From assembly GCA_019235885.1 (NCBI GenBank), contig JAFAKB010000081.1, positions 1 to 64,000 of the forward strand: DNA of 64,000 nucleotides, in the 5' to 3' direction. Numbering within the stretch: the first letter of the stretch is position 1; each line of letters starts with the position of its first letter. Position numbers and translations under genes: made by a program. The notes beneath the pieces are model-generated. The model searched no databases. It worked only from the letters and a program-made list of their open reading frames with translations, and was not told where the DNA came from. The stretch is from Candidatus Eremiobacterota bacterium (GTDB lineage Bacteria; Vulcanimicrobiota; Vulcanimicrobiia; Vulcanimicrobiales; Vulcanimicrobiaceae). Of this stretch, positions 8,635-14,790 are shown piece after piece.

Positions 8635-9686
8635 GTCGAGCGCACGCTCAGCCAGGCGTCGAGCCGCGGCCAGAGCCGCTTGACGGCGTTCGGCCCCGCG
8701 ACCAGACTGACGTGGCCGCCTTTGAGCACGATCTCTTCCTTGTCGCTCGAGCGTACGTGCCCGATCAGCGGCTTCGCCGCCTCGTACGGGACGATGTGGT
8801 CATGCTCGGCCATCGCGTGCAGCATCGGCACCGTGATCCCGGAGAGGTCGGCGTGCTTGCCGCCGACGACGAGCTCGTTCTTGTGCAAGCGGTTCTCCCA
8901 GAGCAGCTCTTTGATCGTCTCGCGAAAGTACTCGCCGGCGAGCGGAAGCGTGTCGGTCGACCAGCGCTCGAACGCGCGGTACGAGCGCACGAACTTCTCG
9001 TCCCACATGTTCTCCCAGAGCTGCGCCTGGCCGGCGAGCCGCGTGGCGGGGCGCAGCATCTCGAACGAGCTGAAGATCAGCTCCGAGGGAACGTTTCCGG
9101 TCGCGTCGACCAGCCGGTCGACGTCGAAGTAGCGCCGGTCCGACCACTTCGCGAACAACTCCATGCGGCTGAAGTCGACCGGCGTGGTGAAGCAGACCAG
9201 GTTCGTGAGCTCGTGCGGGTGCAGCGCGGCGTAGATCACCGCGAGCACGCCGCCCATGCAGTAGCCGATGATCGTGACGTCGTCGACGCCGCTGTCCTCG
9301 CGCACGCGCTGCACGCACTCCGGGATGAACCGCAGCGTGTAGTCCTCGAAGCGCAGCTCGCGGTCGGCCGCCGTCGGCGGGCTCCAGTCGATCAGATAGA
9401 CGTCGTAACCGCGGCCGATCAGGTACTCGACGAAGCTCTGCCCGGGCGCGAGGTCGAGGATGTAGCCGCGGTTGCTGGTCGCCATCACGATCAGGATCGG
9501 GACGCCGTAGATCTCCGCGGCGACCGGGACGTAGTGGTACAAGTGCAGCGTCCCGCGGTCGAGGATCACGTCCTTGGGCGTCGGCCCGACGGCGGGCGCG
9601 GGCGAGGCGAAGTAGTCCAGCCCTTTGATGCTGCGCCGGATCGCGCGCTCGATCTCGGTTTGGACGCGCTCCGCAATAGAGCTCAC
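8631..9686 (-). CDS. phaC: Poly(3-hydroxyalkanoate) synthase, class III-like PhaC
   Basis: Polymerises hydroxyacyl-CoA into PHA at the granule surface. It is 351 residues, the size of class III/IV PhaC. The lipase-like box GYCMGG gives nucleophile Cys143; Asp296 (AEHDHIVP) and His325 (KGGHVSL) complete the triad, and LIDWSPPT is conserved. The GTG start at 9686 sits in a GTGA overlap with a remnant phaE stop, exactly as in the second copy near 14400. A longer in-frame extension to 9896 runs through the remnant and into the island and is not native. The upstream neighbour is now the island protease gene, so this copy has lost its original phaE and promoter. Confidence 0.95.
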   Translation of the reverse strand: MSSIAERVQTEIERAIRRSIKGLDYFASPAPAVGPTPKDVILDRGTLHLYHYVPVAAEIYGVPILIVMATSNRGYILDLAPGQSFVEYLIGRGYDVYLIDWSPPTAADRELRFEDYTLRFIPECVQRVREDSGVDDVTIIGYCMGGVLAVIYAALHPHELTNLVCFTTPVDFSRMELFAKWSDRRYFDVDRLVDATGNVPSELIFSSFEMLRPATRLAGQAQLWENMWDEKFVRSYRAFERWSTDTLPLAGEYFRETIKELLWENRLHKNELVVGGKHADLSGITVPMLHAMAEHDHIVPYEAAKPLIGHVRSSDKEEIVLKGGHVSLVAGPNAVKRLWPRLDAWLSVRST

Positions 9687-9754
9687 GCGCTCGGTTCGGC
9701 GGCCGTCGGCCTCTTCGTGCGCGGCGGACGCGGTCGCTCGGGCGCCGTCGCCGG
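9481..9754. repeat. Left copy of 274-bp imperfect direct repeat (phaE end / phaC start)
   Basis: Aligns without gaps to 14195-14468 at a constant offset of 4714 bases, matching at roughly nine of ten positions by eye. It covers the first ~68 codons of phaC and the last ~23 of phaE. Weaker protein-level similarity continues to about 9790. Confidence 0.95.
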
Positions 9755-9790
9755 AATGGCGTTGGCCCCCTGCGCGTCGGCGATCCGCTG
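9683..9790 (-). pseudogene. Remnant phaE 3' end (last ~35 codons)
   Basis: Read in the phaE frame, the minus strand gives QRIADAQGANAIPATAPERP and then RPPRTKRPTAAEPSA stop. This aligns with the C-terminus of the intact phaE (QRISEEQRHDG, APATAHERPRPP, RTKKPPAAEPSA). It differs at several residues, so it is a diverged second copy and not a fresh duplicate. It is cut off at its 5' side by the island, whose last gene stops at 9814. Its stop overlaps the phaC GTG start. Confidence 0.85.
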
Positions 9791-9813
9791 AGATATCCGC
9801 CGCCTTGAACGCA

Positions 9814-10725
9814 TTAGGCGTCGAACGACCCGCTTCTCGCGACCCGCAGCACAACTGGAGTGCTGACCTGGCTTTGGAATATCTTGTAGGCATCAAGATC
9901 TGTGAGAGCCGCTATAGTTGCGTGATGCACGGTCAAAACTCGGTCTTGCAGTTCGGGGTCTCCCTCGAGCATCTCAATTTTGAGGCCCCAAGCCGCGGCC
10001 TTGTTAGGGCCAACGTGGCGTCGGTGGGCTTTCGTGTGCTCGAGCTCGGTGAAGTGAGAAATCACCGCTTTGGCTGCGTTCATCGGATCCTGTTCACCGC
10101 GCAACATGTCGCTAGAGAGCCAGGTGGTTACGATGTCTTCCGACCACTCAATGGCCCGTTGCGCCTCAGAAACAGAAGGTGCATAGTTATGAATAAGAGT
10201 GCTCCAGGCAATTGCGTCGTCTTGGTCCTTCTTAACAGAGTTTACGGCCTTCCAGAAATCATCGACGATCATTCGCGCAGAAATGCTCCCAATGAGAGGG
10301 TCAAAAGCGCCAAGGCAGGAGTGTTTACCCATCATGATACGGCTGCCGATGCATGCGAGCATGGTACCGGCAGAGAGAGCAAGCTGCGGAACGATTACGC
10401 GAATATCGCTAAAAAGTGACCGAAAATAATCGCCGATCGCCTCAGCTGCGGCGATGTCTCCCCCGGGCGTGTGCAAGATTAGGTCCAGCCCTCTGTCCCG
10501 CGGGAGCCCAGAGACGACAGACATGAACGAGTTCATGTCGACGTCATCTACCTCAAAAAGTAGAAAAGGAAGACCCAGACTGCTTTTTTGCAGCCAGCCC
10601 GAGTAATAGATTATCGTGTTCCTATTTGTGTACGCGAAAAGCTCCTTAAGTGCTTTCGTTCGCACTAGGTCGTAACTATCGGGGGTTTCCCGAATGTCTT
10701 TACAGACTGTGGCCCAATCACCCAA
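9814..10725 (-). CDS. Clp-fold serine protease, SDH/SppA-like (SDH_sah family)
   Basis: 303 residues. The core reads DLILHTPGGDIAAAEAIGDY (about 81-100) and then VIVPQLALSAGTMLAC, the crotonase/Clp-fold arrangement of the serine dehydrogenase proteinase and SppA families; Ser118 in LSAG is the likely nucleophile. There is no signal peptide or membrane segment, so it is cytoplasmic. The start is a TTG at 10725 with GGGAG 9 bases upstream; no ATG or GTG fits better. It lies downstream of the ImmA/IrrE gene after a 369-base gap and 127 bases before phaC, which may now be read through from it. In the island it could act as the proteolytic output of the Ubl module, but that is inference. Confidence 0.82.
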   Translation of the reverse strand: MGDWATVCKDIRETPDSYDLVRTKALKELFAYTNRNTIIYYSGWLQKSSLGLPFLLFEVDDVDMNSFMSVVSGLPRDRGLDLILHTPGGDIAAAEAIGDYFRSLFSDIRVIVPQLALSAGTMLACIGSRIMMGKHSCLGAFDPLIGSISARMIVDDFWKAVNSVKKDQDDAIAWSTLIHNYAPSVSEAQRAIEWSEDIVTTWLSSDMLRGEQDPMNAAKAVISHFTELEHTKAHRRHVGPNKAAAWGLKIEMLEGDPELQDRVLTVHHATIAALTDLDAYKIFQSQVSTPVVLRVARSGSFDA

Positions 10726-11094
10726 GCGGTCGTTCTCCCTTAGTCCTTGCTTGTTCGGTCAGATATGCGCAGCCTGAGCCGTGCTAAGCCCTTTTGCGTT
10801 GGAGGCAACCAACCCATTCGTTGAGGCATATCCGTTTCGTGTTCCGAGGTCGATGCGGGCGGCTCAGTCGGCTGAACTCGGTCGCGAAGATGCGAGGCGT
10901 TCTTCTGCGAGTGTTTCCCTTTCATTTTGCACCAACTCTGCGGCTTCTGCAGGTAGTTTTGCACGGGCGTTCGCGTTTGGTGACGACGCAGGGCTTGATC
11001 CGCCGATCCGGGGGCCCCATTTCGCTCAATGTTGATGTCCCGCGCCGGTCGGAAAATTGAACTGTTTTCGCCTCGCGCCTACTTTCCTTGCTGC
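10726..11094. other. Intergenic region with no supported gene
   Basis: 369 bases between the protease and ImmA/IrrE genes. The short frames on both strands show no recognisable protein and no ribosome-binding site; base composition is mixed. It may hold a separate promoter for the protease, but no convincing -35/-10 pair was found. Confidence 0.5.
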
Positions 11095-11688
11095 CTAGGC
11101 CCCCTTAGCCCAGCGATGCTGTTTGCTGGCGCTCGCCACTGAGGCTGCGGCGCGCGGGCGGGCACCAGTAATGTTTAGCCTATAGGATGCAAGCTGCGGA
11201 CTGACGGCATAGCGCATGCTGATCTCATCGACCGTCAATAAAAGGCGCGCGCAATGCAAACACGCCGCATCAGGAAGCAGTAACACGCCGGCGAGGTAAT
11301 CGGCCTCGTCTTCAAGATCTCGATTGACTCTCCGGCAGCCATGTGTGCCAAGGGCAGGACCAGGCGAGTGCATCAAAAGGGCATGAGCGATCTCATGAGC
11401 GATCGTGTTATTGACGCGACCCGGCGAATGGTAGTCGTTATAGATTATCATCCGCCGCGAACCCTCGAAGATCGTCAATCCGGAAACCGCCCTACCAGCG
11501 TTCCGAAGAATGCCCAGCGCTTCGTCACAACCTTTGATCTGATCGAACGAGATGACCGGAATATCAAGATACTTCGCTGCAACACGAGGTTCAAAGGGCG
11601 CAAGGTGGTCAAGCGACAACTCTGCGCGGAGATCCGCTGCGACCTTGTTCGCTTCCGATTTGAATCCGTGCCTTAGCGCCATGGTCAT
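11095..11688 (-). CDS. ImmA/IrrE-family metallopeptidase
   Basis: 197 residues with the zinc motif HEIAH (98-102) and the downstream glutamate in EDEADYLAGVLLLP, the signature of ImmA/IrrE (COG2856) proteases. Members cleave a partner XRE repressor in mobile elements (ImmA/ImmR) or in the Deinococcus stress response (IrrE/DdrO). The ATG overlaps the stop of the XRE gene by 4 bases, so the pair is translationally coupled, as in those systems. The natural reading is that this protease removes the neighbouring repressor upon a signal and opens the divergent Ubl operon. Confidence 0.9.
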   Translation of the reverse strand: MTMALRHGFKSEANKVAADLRAELSLDHLAPFEPRVAAKYLDIPVISFDQIKGCDEALGILRNAGRAVSGLTIFEGSRRMIIYNDYHSPGRVNNTIAHEIAHALLMHSPGPALGTHGCRRVNRDLEDEADYLAGVLLLPDAACLHCARLLLTVDEISMRYAVSPQLASYRLNITGARPRAAASVASASKQHRWAKGA

Positions 11689-12050
11689 CCGGACTTTCGG
11701 CGTCTCGCCGGGTTCACCAACTCGTACGCGTTACGGATCACCGTCGTGAGGGCGGCCGCTTGTTCCTCTGATAGGCTTGGATCGCCCCGAAGTAAGACGG
11801 ATATTTCCGTCAGGGCATCCTTATGGGACGGAGACGCCCCGAGATAATCATTCGCGTCTAGGCCCGACCATCTGACGAGCGCGGCCAAACCGTTTACGTC
11901 GGGGCGCTTTCCTTGTGCCATGCGAGTTAATGTTGAGGCGCTTATCCCGGCCTCCTTAGCGACTTGGCGCCATTGAAGTCCTCTGGTTCGCCGCGTCGCG
12001 TCAAGGGCGGCATACAGGCGGTCGGCGTCTAGGCCTGATCGATCAGGCAT
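11685..12050 (-). CDS. XRE-family HTH repressor
   Basis: 121 residues. A helix-turn-helix lies near residues 20-50 (WRQVAKEAGISASTLTRMA), followed by a helical C-terminal half that could hold the dimer interface and the cleavage target of ImmA/IrrE. The ATG at 12050 has GGAGGAGGG 8 bases upstream, which decides the start; an in-frame extension to 12482 is a shadow of the divergent Ubl gene. It is probably autorepressing, because its own -10 lies within the second of two palindromes in the 141-base divergent gap. Confidence 0.9.
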   Translation of the reverse strand: MPDRSGLDADRLYAALDATRRTRGLQWRQVAKEAGISASTLTRMAQGKRPDVNGLAALVRWSGLDANDYLGASPSHKDALTEISVLLRGDPSLSEEQAAALTTVIRNAYELVNPARRRKSG

Positions 12051-12070
12051 ACATCGGTCCCTCCTCCAAA

Positions 12071-12106
12071 CGTTTGACATTTCGAACACCGTTTGATATA
12101 TAGAAC
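12071..12106. promoter_or_regulatory. Tandem 16-bp palindromic operators, likely XRE sites
   Basis: Two copies of a GTTTGA...GAAC element, 12072-12087 and 12091-12106, repeat at a 19-bp period. Each 16-mer matches its own reverse complement at 12 of 16 positions. The first covers the -35 and the second covers the -10 of the Ubl promoter, an arrangement for direct repression. Confidence 0.75.
12074..12102 (+). promoter_or_regulatory. Promoter of the ubiquitin-like operon
   Basis: TTGACA (12074-12079), exactly 17 bases, TATATA (12097-12102). Transcription would start near 12109, giving a leader of about 83 bases before the Ubl ATG. It is overlapped by both palindromes. Confidence 0.75.
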
Positions 12107-12125
12107 AAAATGACTGGCGTTGCAA
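12097..12125 (-). promoter_or_regulatory. Promoter of the XRE-ImmA/IrrE operon
   Basis: On the minus strand TTGCAA (12125-12120), 17 bases, TATATA (12102-12097). The self-complementary TATATA serves as the -10 of both divergent promoters, so only one polymerase could occupy the site at a time. Confidence 0.6.
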
Positions 12126-12191
12126 GACTCGAATCTCGTTCTGCTTTCGCAACACCACCGACTTCGCTCCTTTTAGATGGAGGGCATCAAA

Positions 12192-12566
12192 ATGAATGAA
12201 ACGGGTGACGCGGAAAACGCTAGGCTGGAGGGCGAACTGAGCGAGGTCGACCGCGAGATCGCTGAAGATTCGGAGCGGCTTGAACACGACAAAGCGCGCA
12301 GGTCGGAAATCGAAGACCGACTCGAACATCGCCCACTCGTTATCTTCGTAAACACTCGCGAACGTCACGTGAACGGGCAAACAATTTCGTACGACGGTCT
12401 CGTGCGGCTTGCGTTCGATCCCGTGCCGACCGGGCCGAACGTTGCATTCACGATCACTTATCGGCGTGGGCCGCACGAGCATCCTGAAGGTATCGTCGCG
12501 CCGGGGCAGACCGTGCCGATCAAGGATGGTGAGATCTTCAATGTTACCCGAACTGATCGATCGTAG
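12192..12566 (+). CDS. Ubiquitin-like protein, multiubiquitin-type beta-grasp domain
   Basis: 124 residues. Residues 7-46 are a charged helix with coiled-coil character; residues 48-124 form one beta-grasp unit (LVIFVNTRERHVNGQTISY ... TYRRGPHEHPEG ... VPIKDGEIFNVTRTDRS), the pattern of the bacterial multiubiquitin family, which can have one to several repeats. The C-terminus is TDRS, without the diglycine of eukaryotic ubiquitin. GGAGGG 7 bases before the ATG at 12192 decides the start over the ATG at 12177. The E1-like gene begins inside its last 26 bases, so the two are translationally coupled. Its role is presumed to be that of a modifier or filament-forming Ubl; targets unknown. Confidence 0.87.
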   Translation: MNETGDAENARLEGELSEVDREIAEDSERLEHDKARRSEIEDRLEHRPLVIFVNTRERHVNGQTISYDGLVRLAFDPVPTGPNVAFTITYRRGPHEHPEGIVAPGQTVPIKDGEIFNVTRTDRS

Positions 12567-13722
12567 TCCCGATTTGCGGCGACTCCACGAGGACGGTTAC
12601 GAACTTGAGGTCCGTGGCGGCCATCTGCTTCTCCACAATATTCCGTACGTCAAGGCCGACCGAACAGTCGGACGAGGTGTGCTGGCAACGACCTTGCGGC
12701 TCGCTGGAGATGTAACGACGAGGCCCGATACGCACGTCGCGACGTTCGCCGGTGGCCACCCATGCGACGCAAACGGCATACCCTTGAATCATATCATTAG
12801 TAGCGGTCGGCAGCAGGTTGCCCCTGATTTCTGGATCGATCACACATTCTCGTCGAAACCACCCAACGGCTACGATGATTACTACGACAAGATGACGCAC
12901 TACGCCGCGCTCATCGCGGGGCCGGCACAGGTCCTTGATCCTCAAGCTACGCCGCGTCACCATGCGGTGTTGCGACCTTACGAGGACAATTCGCCCTTCG
13001 TCTACCTTGATAATGCCTCCGCACGTGCGGGAATCGAAGCAATCAATGCCAAGCTGGCCGGAGCTAAGGTCGCTATCATCGGCCTCGGTGGTAGTGGCTC
13101 ATACGTCCTTGACTTCATTGCGAAGACGCCGGTGTCGGAAATCCACCTCTACGATTCCGACGACTTTGTGCAGCACAATGCCTTTCGTGCTCCCGGTGCG
13201 CCGAGCGTCGAGGAATTGCGCGAGAAGCCGAAGAAAGTCGCCTTCCTTGCCGAGCGTTATTCTCGGATGCATCGCGGCATCAAAATGCACGAAGAAATGA
13301 TCAGCGAATCGAACGCTGGGCAACTCGCCGGGGTTGATGTTGCTTTTATTTGTGTTGATGAAGGCTCTGCTAAAGGTGGCATAATTTCTGTCTTGGAGTC
13401 GCTCCAAATCACGTTTATCGATGTCGGAATGGGCATCCAAGCTGAGGGGGGGACGCTTCACGGCATTCTTCGCGTCACTACCAGTACGCCGGAGCACCGA
13501 AACCACGTCCACGACCGGCAGCGGATACCCCTAGGAGCTGTCGAGCCGAACGACTACGCGAGTAATGTGCAGATCGCGGAATTAAACGCGCTCAACGCGG
13601 CGCTGGCGGTAATCAAGTGGAAAAAACTCCGAGGACTCTACGCAGATCTCGAACGTGAGTTTCACTGTCTCTATACGCTCGACGGCAACCACCTGTTGAA
13701 CGATGACTTCGGCTCGGACTAG
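12541..13722 (+). CDS. E1-like ThiF-fold adenylyltransferase with N-terminal DUF6791-type domain
   Basis: 393 residues. Residues about 10-140 (DGYELEVRGGHLLLHNIPYV ... GDVTTRPDTHVATFAGGHPCD) match the DUF6791 region that precedes ThiF domains in Ubl operons. Residues 165-390 are the E1 fold: ATP loop GLGGSGSYVLDF (181-192), the LYDSDDF acidic turn, and the HNAFR motif with its arginine. By family analogy it adenylates the Ubl C-terminus. Cys75 in GGHPCD is the best candidate thioester cysteine; Cys271 lies on the core strand. No JAB peptidase or separate E2 is encoded nearby. The start is the ATG at 12541 inside the Ubl gene; an extension to 12409 is not credible. Confidence 0.9.
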   Translation: MLPELIDRSPDLRRLHEDGYELEVRGGHLLLHNIPYVKADRTVGRGVLATTLRLAGDVTTRPDTHVATFAGGHPCDANGIPLNHIISSGRQQVAPDFWIDHTFSSKPPNGYDDYYDKMTHYAALIAGPAQVLDPQATPRHHAVLRPYEDNSPFVYLDNASARAGIEAINAKLAGAKVAIIGLGGSGSYVLDFIAKTPVSEIHLYDSDDFVQHNAFRAPGAPSVEELREKPKKVAFLAERYSRMHRGIKMHEEMISESNAGQLAGVDVAFICVDEGSAKGGIISVLESLQITFIDVGMGIQAEGGTLHGILRVTTSTPEHRNHVHDRQRIPLGAVEPNDYASNVQIAELNALNAALAVIKWKKLRGLYADLEREFHCLYTLDGNHLLNDDFGSD

Positions 13723-14104
13723 CCGTCGGGACGCGTTTGTCGTCGAGTTTACCCGCAGTGTCCCCGAACAACTCGCGGATGGCGTTCTTTACGTTTCGAT
13801 GGAGTTTGCAAGCGCTGTTCATCTCTGCGCATGCGGATGCGGAAACGAGGTCGTCACGCCGCTGTCACCGCGGAACGGGTGGAAGCTCCTCTACGATGGC
13901 GAGGCCGTGTCGTTGACGCCGTCCATCGGGAACTGGTCGTTCCCGTGCCGGTCGCACTATTTCATCGCAGAAAATCACGTAGTTTGGACACCGCGTATAC
14001 CAAGCCGATCGCCCACCGAAGTGAAGCCCCAAAACACCCGTAAGCGGGGAAAGCGGCGTCAGGGTTTTCTGGCGTCACTGCAATCCTTCTTCAAAATTCG
14101 ATAG
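13703..14104 (+). CDS. DUF6527-type zinc-binding partner of the ubiquitin-like cassette
   Basis: 133 residues. It carries a metal-ligand cluster H40-x-C42-x-C44-x-C46 (VHLCACGCG) and C82-x-x-H85 (PCRSH), with VTPLSP and SLTPSIGNWSFPC between, the pattern of DUF6527 proteins found with multiubiquitin and ThiF genes. A basic tail (about 108-133) follows. It starts within the last 20 bases of the E1-like gene, so all three genes form one coupled unit. Its biochemical role is unknown; a substrate adaptor or ligase-like part is possible. Confidence 0.87.
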   Translation: MTSARTSRRDAFVVEFTRSVPEQLADGVLYVSMEFASAVHLCACGCGNEVVTPLSPRNGWKLLYDGEAVSLTPSIGNWSFPCRSHYFIAENHVVWTPRIPSRSPTEVKPQNTRKRGKRRQGFLASLQSFFKIR

Positions 14105-14156
14105 CCCATAAGGGAATCGTGCTTCCTTGACAACGGCGGTTTACGGCAGGTCCCGC

Positions 14157-14400
14157 CGATCCACGTCGAAGTAGCGCCAGGGCGACGACTTCACGCCATC
14201 GCGATCAGGTTCGGGACGCGGTAGATCTCGTCGGCGACCGGGACGTAGTGGTAGAGGTGCAGCGTCCCGCGCTCGAGGATCACGTCCTTCGGCGTGGGCC
14301 CGACGGCGGGCGCGGGCGAGCCGAAGTAGTCCAGCCCTTTGATGCTGCGCTGGATCGCGCGCTCGATCTCGGTTTGGACGCGCTCCGCGGTAGAGCTCAC
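14157..14400 (-). pseudogene. Truncated phaC copy with internal deletion
   Basis: From the GTG at 14400 it matches the first ~69 codons of phaC (VSSTAERVQTEIER ... YHYVPVADEIY) and then meets TGA. In the next frame a short piece reads SSPWRYFDVDR, matching SDRRYFDVDR at residues 182-191 of the intact phaC. So about 110 codons have been lost by deletion and the rest of the gene by the island boundary. It keeps the GTGA overlap with the phaE stop. It cannot encode a working synthase because the Cys box is missing. Confidence 0.88.
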
Positions 14401-14468
14401 GCGCTCGGTTCGGCGGCCGGCGGCTTCTTCGTGCGCGGCGGACGCGGTCGCTCGTGCGCCGTCGCCGG
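14195..14468. repeat. Right copy of 274-bp imperfect direct repeat
   Basis: Partner of 9481-9754; here it joins an intact phaE to the broken phaC copy. No gaps are needed in the alignment. Confidence 0.95.
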
Positions 14469-14789
14469 CGCGCCGTCGTGGCGCTGCTCCTCGGAGATGC
14501 GCTGCAGCAGCGCGTTCATGCGGTCGAGCCGCGCCTCGATATCGCCCAAGCGCTCGCCGAGGGCGAGCACTTCGGCGCGGCTCGGCAGGTTCGTCGCCGC
14601 CAGGTACGCCGTCATGAACTGCTTGATCGTCTCCTGCATGCGCAGCGTGAGTCCCATCGCGCCGTGCATCGCGCTGCCGTACTCGTCCGACGCCATCGTC
14701 TTGTTCGCGAGCGCGTTCACGCTCGTCTCCCACTGCGAGAGCATCTCGCGCCACACTGCGAGCGGGTCGAAGTCCTTCGGGTGCGCCAC
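14397..14789 (-). CDS. phaE: PhaE-like PHA synthase subunit
   Basis: 130 residues. FDPLAVWREMLSQWETSVNALANKTM and the following helical stretch, ending in a coiled-coil (LALGERLGDIEARLDRMNALLQ) and a Pro/Arg-rich tail, fit the accessory subunit of class III synthases. It is much shorter than Allochromatium PhaE. The GTG start lies 1 base after the stop of the acyl-CoA ligase and the stop overlaps the start of a phaC copy, so the native order was ligase-phaE-phaC. The following phaC is broken; the working phaC is 4.7 kb away beyond the island. Confidence 0.8.
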   Translation of the reverse strand: MAHPKDFDPLAVWREMLSQWETSVNALANKTMASDEYGSAMHGAMGLTLRMQETIKQFMTAYLAATNLPSRAEVLALGERLGDIEARLDRMNALLQRISEEQRHDGAPATAHERPRPPRTKKPPAAEPSA

Positions 14790-14790
14790 C

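Larger units (their letters stand above)
9791..14155. mobile_element. Foreign island carrying a ubiquitin-like cassette, inserted in the phaE-phaC operon
   Basis: About 4.4 kb of visibly lower G+C, bounded on the left by a phaE remnant and on the right by a phaC remnant. It holds six genes in two divergent arms: XRE, ImmA/IrrE and SDH-type protease on the minus strand, and Ubl, E1-like and DUF6527 on the plus strand. No integrase, transposase or tRNA gene is seen, so the route of entry is unknown. The boundaries are set by where phaE/phaC similarity ends and are good to about 25 bases on the left and 50 on the right. Confidence 0.8.

Noticed and set aside
9687-9896. 70-codon N-terminal extension of phaC
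   Set aside because: It runs through the phaE remnant in the wrong frame and into island DNA; the second phaC copy shows that the native start is the GTG in the GTGA overlap.
10740-11060. Small frames in the gap between the protease and ImmA/IrrE
   Set aside because: No ribosome-binding site, no recognisable protein, and overlapping frames on both strands of equal length.
12051-12482. Long frame extending the XRE gene upstream
   Set aside because: It is antisense to the Ubl gene; a strong ribosome-binding site fixes the start at 12050.
12409-12540. N-terminal extension of the E1-like protein
   Set aside because: It overlaps the Ubl coding region in another frame with an Arg-rich, non-protein-like translation.
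9481-14468. The 274-bp repeats as att sites of an integrative element
   Set aside because: They are coding remnants of phaE-phaC that differ at many positions, far longer than usual att cores, and no integrase is present.
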